Of a DNA stretch of 60,000 nucleotides, positions 35,949-46,910 are shown in pieces; the first letter of the stretch is position 1; every line of letters begins with the position of its first letter. Location of the stretch: contig CM060733.1 of assembly GCA_030704615.1 (NCBI GenBank), positions 59,770,001 through 59,830,000 on the forward strand, given 5' to 3'. The notes beneath the pieces are model-generated. The model had not been told where the DNA came from, made no database searches, and saw only the letters and a program-made list of their open reading frames with translations. Origin of the DNA: Takakia lepidozioides. Its lineage: Eukaryota; Streptophyta; Takakiopsida; Takakiales; Takakiaceae. The translations under genes and the position numbers were made by a program.

Positions 35949-38212
35949 CCTGCTCCACCGCCGGGTATTCAGACTGTTCTTATTCATTTTTATGGTTTTA
36001 TAATTTCAACGATAAAATATGTACACATATTGGTATAGTCCAATTGTACTAGGGTCTCTCACTGTTTTTAATATATATGTGTAGACAAAACAGGTTTTCA
36101 CACAAAAATCACCAAACTTTTTAAACCAATAGATCTCTAAATAGGTTTTGCCGTGAAACAATCTCTAGTTTGCCATATGTATATGTATATGTATATATAT
36201 ATAACCCACAAAAATTTAGCCGGAAGAATTCCGGGGTACTGCCAACTTTACGATTCCACCATAGGTTTCACCGGAGAAATAATCTATAGGAGACTAAAGT
36301 ATCCAAAAAAAATCCCTTCGATCTTAGCTCTGCTTTTCTCATATCTGCTGCTTGATGGGGTGGTATCCCCTTAATACGCTTTAAGGCTGTACCTCCACGG
36401 GTTATTTTTTCCCGTTCTTTCTAATATATTTCCAGGGCCTCCATCCCCTGTTCTTGGAAAAAAAAAAAATCAATACAGAATCTACAAAATTTAGCCAGAA
36501 AAACTCTCTGGGCCAGTAAACTTTACGATTCCCCTACATAGGTTTCACAGCAAAATAATCTATAGTATCAACTAGAATATCCAAAACTCAATATTCAAAA
36601 ACTTTTACCAGAGAAACTCTTGGGTATTGCTAAACTTATGAATAGGTGAGTTGAATATAGGTATAAACTCTAAACATCTCAAAATTCAGGCCGGGCAGCT
36701 CCCCAAAAGTTGGAGTACTGGAGCATTGTGCTACCGTAAAAACCTAGCAAGTGTAGTTTTGGTGCGCTTTTAATAGCATAAAATCAGGCTTGTCCTGTTA
36801 CGCCGTGAGCCCATGGGCTCGGACCGTAATCTCACATTACGGGCAGATAGGCAAGTAATTTTTCTTTCACACGTCATAAATGCAATTTTTTACATGAGTT
36901 AAAGTCCCGTAACTCGGGCTTTACGGGATTCAAGATTCCCACGCCCTCGGGGCTGTGGAACCTTGAATCCCGTAAGCCTCGTTGCAGGACTTCACCTAGT
37001 TGAACGTACGTTGAACAGACTACCTACCTAAGCTTCTCCTCGTTGATGACAATGCTGTCTTTGGATGAACAGACGTCAGCCACTGCGAATACTGAGAGAG
37101 CGACATGTGGCAAGGCAGCCCGAACTCTGCGTCGTCAGCAAAAGGCGGCGACACGTGCGAATTCAGTTGCCATCGATGCGAAGAATGAACTTGGTTTGTG
37201 AGAAACTCTACCTGGAATGCCAGCACTCCAAGTGGCGATCGCGCACCGGCCAGTTCTCGTGAACGGCTGACCGTGAACCACCTAGTCGGTGAACCTACCC
37301 TAATCTGCGCTTTCAATCGAAGCTGCTCTTGAGGTGAAGGTCTTGTGGTGACTGGATGATTGGTCGGGTTGCAAAGGCGTAACTGAGATCCCTGCCTCGA
37401 ATCAGTCCAATGTAAGATACTAAGCAGTCATTTTGGCTAAGAAGCGTAGATGGCTACAAAATTTGAAGGCTAAGTGCAAAGGTGGCGATGACATAGATGC
37501 TTAGCTAAAAATCAACTGGCTACAGGCTATTTCATTTGCATGCAATATGGCGATTTGAGCCCACTCACAATCTGAAATCTAAAATAATTAATCAAAAAAG
37601 TCCAAAGATGGCCGGCAAAAACCATAGCCTCAATTTCAAATAGCAAGGGTCCAGGTCGTGCTCCATGGCGAGATCTCCACCGTTGATCGCGCAATGGGGC
37701 GACAGCCGCTAGATGTAGGGCTGTGGGGAACGTGTATTTCTTGCGCAACACGCATGTTCCCGTGGAGCTTTGCACCAGCCCGTGCGCGCCCCTATTATCT
37801 GGCACATTTTTTGTTTTTTTTCCCAGGATTTTACATAGGGCTGTCGCAGCCCTTTGTTTTTTATCGCCTTTAGGCTCCGTTTCGCCTAAAAAAGAAGCGC
37901 TGATACTAAGAGCCTTTGTGATGCAAGTACATAAAGGCACGCGCTACTGGACCATCTCCAATAGCAGGGTTTTTTTAAGGATTTTGAAAAGGGGTACGAG
38001 TGGCTATATTATTGGGTGTAGGGTAGTGCAAGTAGGTAATTTTTCTCGAACTATGTATTTCCGCTCTTGTCATATTTGGTGAATCAAATGGATGTTGATG
38101 AGCAATAGAAGGCGAAGTACAGAAATAGCTGAAAGCCATAATAGGCGAATGGAACTCTTTCTATGTGAAAATCACAAGGTAATTGGTACAAATAGTTATG
38201 GCTTATGACATA
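35949..38212. other. Repeat-rich intergenic DNA
   Basis: No gene is recognised. It contains a TATG/TA microsatellite (36176-36203) and a retroposon-like 3' tail (36380-36470). It also has a hairpin at 36919-36981 with arms TTACGGGATTCAAG and CTTGAATCCCGTAA. Two partial direct repeats occur at 36215-36310 and 36485-36590 (AATTTAGCC.G.A, ACTTTACGATTCC, AATAATCTATAG). Confidence 0.5.
36380..36470 (+). mobile_element. Retroposon 3' tail
   Basis: CCTCCACGGGTTATTTTTTCCC is followed by AGGGCCTCCATCCCCTG and a poly-A run. A similar order (CCTCCACGG, GGTTATTTTTTCC, GGGCCGTCCCTC, A-rich) ends the segment at 49900-50048. A GGGCCTCC.TCCC tail also ends elements at 2128-2160 and 13144-13176. Confidence 0.5.
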
Positions 38213-38221
38213 TTTACAAAT

Positions 38222-38582
38222 GCCTCTCATTTTAAGATAATAAAGTCTTCAATGGGCAAGTGCGATGTGGCCGGTGGGCCCCGCGCACGGACGCCCGGCT
38301 CCCCAGCACACCGCCCGCACCCCGCCCGCACCCCGCCCGCCGCTGCGCGCGGTCGCCTAGCCGCGGGCGCGCGGCTACAGCAACCGCGCCCGCGCCCCCG
38401 TCCACCGCGCGGCCAGTTCGCCGCCCATGAGTCCGCTGCCCTCCAGTCTGCCAGTCTGTTGCCCAGCAGTCTGCCAGTCCGCCAGTCCGCTGACCAGTCC
38501 CCTGCCATCCAGTCCGCTGACGGCGCAGGATCGTCACCGTCCATTCCCATAACCCATCCGAGCCCTCCATTTTTAGGGCTGC
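38222..38582 (+). repeat. Left terminal inverted repeat of the MULE
   Basis: Inverted partner of 46511-46901. The segment 38270-38420 is extremely GC-rich (CCCGCCCGCACCCCGCCCGC). It is followed by reiterated CAGTCTGCC/CAGTCCGC words, where most length differences between the two ends lie. Confidence 0.9.
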
Positions 38583-38625
38583 GAAAATGGCAATGATCTT
38601 TGCCACCAAATCCCGGCCGCTCTCT

Positions 38626-41600
38626 TTTGACGGCTGTTTGTTGTCCCATGTTGCGGTAGACGTTTTCATGCACGCGTCTGTCCCTTCTGTGAAGAGGTTA
38701 TCAAGGACAAAATCCAACTAAATCGGCATTGTGTTGACACGGGTTGCAAGGAGACTGTTACAATGATTCCACGAGATTTCAAGCCTTGGCCGATACAGAA
38801 AGAAATGTCGATTGTCAAAGAGGCCACAATGCGCTTGCGCGGATCAGTGCTTGATCCCCACACTTTGGAATTAGTCGAAGTGCGTGCACGGTATGGCGTC
38901 CATTCTGGTGGCCCGTCAATGGAGGATTTGCAAGTGCAGGGAACGCCGGACACTGCCAGAAAACGTAAACTGAGTGATGGGGCCCAAAAAAAGGAGAGGC
39001 AAAAAAAGGAGAAGGCTGCAAGGTCTGCTCGCGAGGCAAGGGCAAAATCCACGCAATAGACTGAACCCCGTCCTGGGCGGCAGACCCACACCATCAGTAC
39101 TGATACTGAAAGTGAATCTGCTCAGGGCGGGCAAACCATTATCCGGAATGATGACTTCGAAGGCCTGGAAGGGGTGACAAGTCCAATGGACATTGACTTG
39201 CCTGACCAGACTCGCCAGCAGACTCACACAAATATCGCGACCCATGCCAGAGGTTTAGGGTCAAAACCAAAAATTCAACAGAGCACTGAAGGGCCAGTCT
39301 GCCCTGGCACATTGCGCCTCGTTGACTTTGGGCTTTTCCCACCAGAGTGCCCACCAATTGGGGATCCAGATTTCTTCCGTTATTTCTACAGAGTTGCCCA
39401 GTCAGGTCTGCTAAGCACATTCATCCGACAGGCGGAACAGAACTGGTTGAACAGCTTTGAAGATGAAGATGACGATGATGAAGTAGAGGAGGTAATGGTC
39501 AGTCTGACCGCCCAGTCTGTTCTCTGTGCTGTTTGAGTCCATCATCGGGGTCACGTTGTCTATTCAGTCTGGTCAGTCCGCTGCGTTCTCTCCTCAGTCC
39601 GCTGGCTCACTCCGCTCGTCAGTTAGTCTATTTTATATCGCTGCATTACTTACTGAGTCCGTTTGTCAGTCCGCTGGTCCAGTCAACTGGTACAGTCTAC
39701 TAGTTGCCTCCACCCTACGTACGCACGTTACGTCTGTCAGTCTGCTGGTCTGTGAGTCCAGTCCACTGCATGAGGTGAATATAGAGTCCACGTCCATGTT
39801 CCTAACGTCCAAGTTCTCTGCCGTGTACCAGGATGAACGTGTTTCTATTCGTAGGGCCATTCAGGCTTGGCGGATACCTAGCAATGATGCTCCTTTACAA
39901 GCGACTGCAATACGTGCGGAAGTGGACCACGTGCGAGAGTACATATTATTGAATATCCTGGGTCATCTGCTGCTATAGCGACATTACATATTCAAGACGC
40001 GTCGGGGGGGAATGCGTCTGGGACAACCGAGTCTGTCATCTCCCATGCAGGGCATTCGTCATCCAGCAGACTTCAGCAGCCTGTCATCCAGCAGACTCCA
40101 ACGGAGCAGACTCCCAACGAGCAGCCTGTCATCCTGCAGACTCATCTCCAGGAGCCCATCATGCAGCCCATGCCAATGGGAAGTCCTATCATCCAACAGA
40201 CTGCGGATCAGCAGACTGCCTTTCTCTCACATAGCACGGCGCTTTTTGCAGTTTGGCGATCGCCATCACCGGTAATTCGACCCGGAGCTGAAGACCTCAC
40301 ACTTCCCCGGCTTAAGGTGGGAGAAATTAATCCCCATTTGGATTGGCATAATGAGCTCCACCGGATTGTTGCGGACCACCGGTGGTCATTTGTACCCTTT
40401 CATTATTTCATGGAGTTTTCTATTGAGGAAGCCAACCATGTTCTGGAAGCCGCCTCTGCTGTTGCCATTGAAGCCACAAGCGTCCAAAATGCGCCGCCTC
40501 TACTTGTGCAGCTAATTCTCATGGATGACCCACGGCCTGAAGACCTCAGACATATGCCTATGGCACATCCAACCTTTGGGGTATAAAGAAAGCACTTGTT
40601 CAAATTGACTGAGGAGGACTTTGAGCGCATGGCAGCTTCCTTCCTACAACACAGATAGATGCAATTTGGCAATTTCCGCTCATACAACAAGTTGATGAAG
40701 GATCTGCATAGTTTGAGGATGGACTTACTCCATGGAACAGACCATTCACAGAAGTTTGTGGTGGATGATGCATTGCACTGGTTTGCATTGGTGATGGAGC
40801 GAACAGTATTCGGCATTATTTTGCAGAATCCCAATGTCTTCAAAGTCCTGTGGTGTGGGATCCCAACTGAAGACCGCATCGGCGCCATTGCTCATCTCGA
40901 TGGAGCATGCCTGTGCCGACAAATCAAGGACATTGGCCTCGTTGAAAATCTCTTGGAAGGTAAAATGTTATGGGCAACTTTCATGTTTCAGCTCAATTTC
41001 TTTTGCCAATTTTTTTAGAAGTTCACATTTGCATAAACATGTGTTGCAGGGCGAGTTGATCTGGGAGACAAGCAAGTGCAGGCTACTTTCGACTCTTTTG
41101 CCAGAGGTGCAAGGGACCTTGTCCTGGCTTTATAAGGAGTTCGGGAGACTGTCCAGCAGACTGACCACAAGAATGTCCAACAACATATTCCCCACGGACA
41201 CATGTGGGCAGACTGCCCAAGTGCTGGAGACCGAGCATGTGCACCAGACCGTCCCGGGTAATAGGCCGGATCACTCCCAGTAGACTGCCCCGCACACACA
41301 TACTCAGTATGTGCAAACAGTACTGAGCGGCGAACTTTACAGACTTTGCAGCAGACCGGAGAACAGACCGGCCAACAGACTGCCCCTCAGCCGACTGTAC
41401 AGCAGACCAGCAAACATGGCCACCAGACTGCCCCTCAGCAGACTGTGCAGCAGACCGACGAATCCAGCCAGCAGATTGCCCCTCAGCAGACTGTGCAGCA
41501 CATTGGCGAACCCACTCAGCAGATGGCCGAGCAGACTATCCAGGAGACTAACAGTTCCCTGGATTGTGCAACAGACTCGGATGCACTGGCCTCACCGGGA

Positions 41601-43570
41601 CCCTGTGGACGAATTTCTGTTGAGTTCCCAACAACATGTTTTTGGATCTGCCAGTATGAGTGTTTTGACCGAGTCCACTTTTCCCCCAGGCACATTCACT
41701 GACGACGTCATCAGGTCACTGGTAAAGCATTCTTATCCAGCTCCCCATGGCCTGCCTTCTATGACCTTCCAGCTTAGTCCCGTTTTTGTGCGCTTAGTGG
41801 CGAAAGCGAAAGCCATAGATGAGTCTTACGTGATGACCGAACTCAATCTGGGAACGCAAAACCGTATCATAGATCTTACATAAGAGTCTGAGGAAGCAAT
41901 TGTCGGTGGGTCTTCCATACATTTTCTTGATGTTTCCCAAGTCCATGGAGATCCGAACACCCAGCCGGCTGTCCACCAGACTGACCAACACACTGAACAG
42001 TCGACACATGGAAGGACTGCCGAGCAACCTGTGGCGGGGCAGCATACTGTCTTCATTGATGAGCAGACTAACCAGCAGACTGCACAGGTCACAGATGGAA
42101 GGACTGACCAGGATGGCTCCGAGCGGCAGACTGCACAGCTCAGCTCTGACTACACAGTTTAGACTGCACGGCCTGACCAGCACATTGCACACTTCACAGA
42201 GGGAAGGATTGACGACCAACTTGCCACCGAGCACACTGCCCACATTGAGGAAGAGACTGAACCGCAGAGTTGCCAGCAGACTGCACAGTTCACAGACGAA
42301 ATGACTGACAAAGAACCGGCGGCCGAGCAGACTGCCCACATTGAGCAACAGACTGAACATGCTGGCATGCACACTGACAAGGAACCACATGCGGCGCAGA
42401 CACCGTCTGGTATAGCGCTGGATTACATGGAGTCTGCTCCCTCACCCCTTGGGCAGGTTGTGCCATTTCCTCTTTCAGCACTGTTGTTTATGTTTTAGCA
42501 CATTGTGAAATTGGGCTAATTCGCCATTTTGCTCGGTATCCTCACAGGATGTTCGTCCCTCCGTCGGCAGACTGTCTACTTCTGAGGACATGACATCTTC
42601 CGCCCATGCTGCAAACGTGGGAACGACAACCAAGAAAGGTGTGGGGGTGAGCACGCCCCCCGATGCGCGGGTCAGTTCTACGCATGCGATCCACGAAGCT
42701 GCAAAGACAGGTCCAGCAAGTGTAAACAAACCTGCTGACCAGCCTCTGTTGCGAAGTAGGGCGGCAGCGCTGCGTTTGTCTACTCTATCCAGCCCGCCTA
42801 CAGCTGTCCCTGCTTCCCAGGGGAGAGGCAAAGCCAAGAAGTGGACTGTCGTGGACCCTGCTGAGGAGGTCGAGGAGGGTCCGAGTACCAAGAGACCGGC
42901 GAAGAAAAAGTCTGGCGTCTTTTGAACAAGAACCGCAAGCTGGCCTTAGACATGGACAAAGATGTGGGTTTCCTGGAGCAGCACAGGTGAGTACTGTGCT
43001 CAGTCTCCTCGTCTGTCTTTGTCGTTAAGTGCTTTGCTCTGTTGTGGTCAGTCTACTGCAGGTTTCATCATTGTCTGTTGTGGTTAGTCTTGTCAGTCTG
43101 ATGAACTGTTCAGCCTGTAGAGTGTTTGTACCATGTTGACGTCAATCTGTTTAGTACATGAGGCTTCCCGAAGGATGGTATGCTATGTGCAGGATGGGTG
43201 CTCGGTTTGGCAAAGCACATGATCTGCACGTCAAGGCGGGTAATTCCATGCTGATGTTTTTTGAAGGGGACCCACGGTTTGAATGCGGACTGTCGCTGGA
43301 TGACATAAAGGCGCTCCAGAAGGTTGAGTCGAAGTGCACAGATAGACTCCTGGAGCTGTGGTGTTGATTCTATGAGAAGTCGGTTGAGGCTGCGTTCACC
43401 AACACCATTGTTGTTCTTCCAACGTCGACATGGACGGTGTTGAAGTCATTGGGGGTGGGGCAACGTGAAAGCCTTCTGGAGGAATTGAAAGGTTGCCTCA
43501 GCACTGAACGACTGGGCAATGACTTGAAAGAGTGCGATTTCATTTTGGTGCCAATTGGGGACGAGTAAGA
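38626..43570 (+). pseudogene. MULE-borne gene, zinc-finger N-terminal and middle part
   Basis: The first segment (about 38626-39494) is one frame holding VPCCGRRFHARVCPFCEEVI and LNRHCVDTGC (a C2HC, BED-like finger, C-x2-C...H-x5-C). A Lys-rich tract, one in-frame TAG at 39057-39059, GDPDFFRYFYRVAQSGLLST and an acidic EDEDDDDEVEE tract follow. Later coding pieces are at about 39800-39975 (RVSIRRAIQAWRIPSND), 40300-40960 (FHYFMEFSIEEANHVLEAAS; DALHWFALVMERTVFGIIL; one stop at 40584) and 41050-42925. This last stretch is Gln/Thr-rich, QQTAEQT-like, from the CAGACTG word, ending KRPAKKKSGVF, a likely nuclear signal. The piece 43155-43570 contains a TGA near 43365. Exon borders were not fixed. 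The role is unknown. Confidence 0.55.
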
Positions 43571-43783
43571 ACTCTTCCGAGTCTGCTGAGACTGTCTCCT
43601 GAGTCATAGTCTGGTTTCGCAGTGTCGTCTTGACGCTGAGCGATTAAGTTGACCTCTATATTTGTGCAGTGGACTGGGTTTGAAGATTGAGTCTGCTGAG
43701 TGCTGAGTCTGCTGAATGGTCGGTCTGCTGAGTCTGCCCATCATGGTTGTGCAATGACGCCATGTTGTTTGATACCATTGCAG

Positions 43784-44096
43784 TGGGCACTGGAGTGTTT
43801 GTATCATCGACCTCCGCAAGGGCTGTTACACTCACCTGAACTCTATCAGGGACTCGCATAGTTGTCCCTTTGTTCTAGGGTGGATTCGGAAGCTTCATGC
43901 TGAGTGCTTAGGGTACTCGATGGACTCACCGGAGTGGCATGAGATTGTCCAAGCATTTCAGTTCCACGCGCCTGATGTGCCCCAGCAACCATTCAGCTGG
44001 GAGAGTGGCTTTTATGTCATGTCATTCATTCAAGTGTTTTATGAGTGGGTAAAAGTCAGAGGAAATGTCTCCAAGACTGCAAAGCCAGAGAGATGA
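43784..44096 (+). pseudogene. Ulp1/C48 peptidase-like domain with altered catalytic residues
   Basis: It follows an acceptor-like TACCATTGCAG and continues the fold begun at 43540 (CDFILVPIGDE). It reads GHWSVCIIDLRKGCYTHLNS, then QAFQFHAPDVPQQPFSWESG and FYVMSFIQVFYEWV. The C48 family has the triad His (in HW), Asp (in L-D-S) and Cys (in D-C-G-x-F/Y) with a Gln before the Cys. Here the His and Gln (PQQ) are kept, the Asp is Asn (HLNSI) and the Cys is Ser (WESGFY). Proteolytic activity is therefore doubtful. C48 proteins normally cut SUMO conjugates; MULE-borne versions have no settled function. Confidence 0.7.
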
Positions 44097-44379
44097 ACAC
44101 CTTTCACGACTGGTTTACTTTCAAGTTTGCACTTGGGCAGCGAATGCAGTGTGCCCAGTATATCGTGCGGGGGTTGGACAATGTAGAAAAACTGCTCTCA
44201 TGAGTATGATGTACTTGTCATGTGAAGTCTATGTACCGAAATAAAAAATGCGAGTCTTTTCGCTTACTATTCCAGTGGTGATGAACACTTTTGTGTACTG
44301 TGGGTGCTGGCATGTTTTAATGTTGTCACTAAACTCAATGGACACAATGGTGTCAATTTTTCCATGCACTGTGCACCCG

Positions 44380-44940
44380 AGTCTGCTGAGCTTGAATGTG
44401 CGAGCAGTACGCTGCCAAGGCTAGGACTGGGGGTCTGGTACCTAGTCTGGTAGGCACCATGTCCATGAGTCCGCTGGGACGCTGGATTGGCATGAGTCGT
44501 TAGGGAGGTAGTCCACTAGAGCCTATCCATTTTGAGTCTGCTGTTGTGGATGAGTCTGCTTGAGACTTAGTCTGTCCAGCAGTCTGCTGGAAGAGTTGCA
44601 GGGATGAGGTGGAAGTGTGGTAAGCAGACTTTTGGAGTGGGCAGCAAACTGACCAGCAGATTGGCTTACTGGCGTTTGCAGTCTGTTGACTGTGACTCTG
44701 TTGGGACTGTGCGTGAATCCGTTGGGAGACTATGCTTGGGAGACTGTGTGGGAGTCAGTTGGGAGACTGGAGGAGTTCGTTGGGAGACTATGCAGGAGTC
44801 CATTGTGGGACTCTGCAGCCGTCTGATGAGAGTTTGTGCCGGAGTGTGCTGGGATTGTGGAGACTGGAGGAGTCCGTTGGGAGACTGTGCATGAGTCCAT
44901 TGCGGACTTGTATTTCAGAAAGGGACAATGCTACCAGAGG
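44380..44940 (+). repeat. CAGTCTGCTG / GGGAGACTG reiterated tract
   Basis: Closely spaced degenerate copies of GAGTCTGCTG and GTTGGGAGACTGTG-like units. It is the densest part of a word spread through the MULE. Confidence 0.75.
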
Positions 44941-45059
44941 AATTGCAGACTTATATTGTCTTCTTCGTGACACCTACATGACCTGAAATCTTGTCTCTTT
45001 TCGAGGCATTGCAAACTTATATTGTCTTCTTCGTGACACCTACACGACCTGAAACCTTG
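44937..45059 (+). repeat. 66-bp tandem duplication
   Basis: Two copies (44937-44993 and 45003-45059) share ACTTATATTGTCTTCTTCGT and GACACCTACA.GACCTGAAA. They are about 93 percent alike by eye. They lie next to the truncated end of the transposase relic. Confidence 0.85.
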
Positions 45060-45147
45060 CGAATTTTTGAGTATATATGTGCTGCAGGTGCAGGTGCAGA
45101 CACCCTCTTGCTGGTTCTCCGCAAAGAGTGATGAGGTCTGCAGCGGT

Positions 45148-46369
45148 TCACAATGGGTCTGCCCCTCGGTCTTCCGCAACGTACACATGAAAACATACAA
45201 AAAGGGTCAGCACACCAAATTTTATGTGAATGTTGCATGGTACTATGCTATCATGCTCGTACAAAACATGGAATCGTTCGAATAGTACCTTGTCATGATT
45301 TGTCCCAAAGGTTGCATCACATGCAACGATACGGTTATGTCCTAGTTCCAGCATTCGTCGTTTCTGCCACGGAGTCTGTATGCCAATAGTGAATGTCAAA
45401 TCTCCATCAAAATGCTCAAATGTTGGCTCTAATTTCTCCTCTTGATAGAAAAAAACGGACGCGGGATTCTGGTCTCTCCACATGCGCACACTCTCCGCAT
45501 CATCGGCGTGCTTTTTGAAGGTTTGTCACGCACGTTTCTCGGCAAGGTTGCAAACATCTTACTCCAACAAGAAATCATCGCACTCGACGACCCAGGCTTT
45601 CAATTCCTCGAATGGGGGCATAGGCGTGGCGGCGTGTGTTCCTGAACTCTGCGGACTTCCCATGCGAGGGTTTCCATTGTGCATCTGTATGCTCCATGTT
45701 GTTGTAGTATGTGAGGACACAGATGTCAAGGGCGAGATAACATTGCTGGACCTTGAAACAGCATTGGCAAAGACTCTCCATACTCCGACTTCTTTCTCCT
45801 TGGGCCTTTATAAGGGCAAGATGTTCCAGCACCCACAAGAGGTCCTTCACGCTTTTGTTTTGGATCCTCCACTATTGCCTTGTTGGTGCGCTTGTCATCA
45901 GGACCGTAGCAGCATTGATACCTGGACAGAAAATTCTAAAATCGATATCCAACGTCTTGAGGAAGCATAAAATCAGACAACTCGTGAAACAAAAAATGGC
46001 AACAGACATGCAATGAAACGTCAAAAGGACTGAGGATGGTGCGCACATAATACTGGACAGAAATGTGTTGGCTCTGGGTGCTTTTCGCGAGTTGGGTCCA
46101 CTTTAGAATGGACATTCACCCAAAACTGAGTGGGGTAGTTCTCCAAACTCTCCCTCTCCCAGGACAAAGTCACCAACTCTATCCCAAGGTATGCAGGCCT
46201 TTTCAACATTCACTCGCACACCCATAAACCCATATTGCGTCTCACTCTTCCAATGGAGATCCTTCCTATTGAAGGGTCCTGGTTTTGCTGTTTGCAAACA
46301 TTGTCGAAGAGGCCGTATAAGCGGGCTTTCCGTGATCAGTATATCATCGGGTTTTGCTTCCACGTCCAT
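45148..46369 (-). pseudogene. MULE transposase, decayed N-terminal half
   Basis: Minus-strand reading gives VNVEKACIPWDRVGDFVLGE (about 46190), WVNVHSKVDPTREKHPEPTH (about 46110), PMPPFEELKAWVVECDDFLL (about 45600) and RDQNPASVFFYQEE (about 45470). It ends with GIQTPWQKRRMLELGHNRIV and ACDATFGTNHDK (about 45310). The DATFGTN block with its first catalytic Asp is a hallmark of plant MULE transposases. Frameshifts and stops occur between blocks. Nothing resembling the later catalytic residues or a SWIM finger follows after 45290, where GACAAG/GTACTA could be a donor. The element is probably non-autonomous. Confidence 0.75.
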
Positions 46370-46510
46370 GCCCTATCCAGTACAAATGACACGCTTCTGA
46401 ACATGCAAGAGCGCCGCAGTACATGACACGATTGACAACGTGCCAGGAGAACAGTGCGCACGTTCGCGGCTGCTGGCAAGTGGTAGGCGGCAGGGATAAA
46501 GGTTTGAATT

Positions 46511-46901
46511 GCAGCCCTAAAAATGGAAGGCTCGGATGGGTTATGGGAATGGACGGTGGCGATCCTGCACCGTCAGCGGACTGGATGGCAGGGGACTGGC
46601 GGGAGACTGGCGGACTGGCCAGACTGCTGGCAGCGGAAGCAGCGGACTGGCGGACTGCTGGGCAGCAGACTGGCTAGCACGGGACTGGCAGACTGGAGGG
46701 CAGCGGACTCATGGGCGAGGGACTGGCCGCGTGACGGACGGGGGCGCGGGCGCAGTTGCTGTAGCCGCGCCCGTGGCTGGGCGACCGCGCGCAACGGCGG
46801 GCGGGCGGGCGGGGTGCTAGGGAGCCGGGCATCCGTGCGCGGGGCCCACCAGCCACATCGCACGTGCCCATTGAAGACCCTATTATCTTAAAATGAGAGG
46901 C
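46511..46901 (-). repeat. Right terminal inverted repeat of the MULE
   Basis: Inverted partner of 38222-38582, about 30 bp longer because of extra GGACTGGCGG-like units. Confidence 0.9.
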
Positions 46902-46910
46902 TTTACAAAT

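Larger units (their letters stand above)
38222..46901. mobile_element. Mutator-like (MULE) element carrying a Ulp1-like gene
   Basis: The perfect 9-bp target duplication TTTACAAAT lies at 38213-38221 and 46902-46910. The ends start GCCTCTCATTTTAAGATAAT in inverted orientation. The terminal inverted repeats extend to about 38582 on the left and 46511 on the right (about 361 and 391 bp). They share GTGCGATGTGGC, GGGCCCCGCGCACGGA, CATTCCCATAACCCATCC and CCATTTTTAGGGCTGC. Long terminal repeats with a 9-bp duplication are typical of MULEs. Inside are a plus-strand multi-exon gene (about 38626-44096) ending in a C48-like domain and a decayed minus-strand MULE transposase (45148-46369). Plant MULEs with Ulp1-like genes (Kaonashi, CUMULE) are known; this looks like a distant counterpart. 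Confidence 0.9.

Noticed and set aside
38227-38717. GC-rich ORFs in the left terminal repeat
   Set aside because: They mirror ORFs in the right terminal repeat and arise from base composition and the CAGTCTGC repeats.
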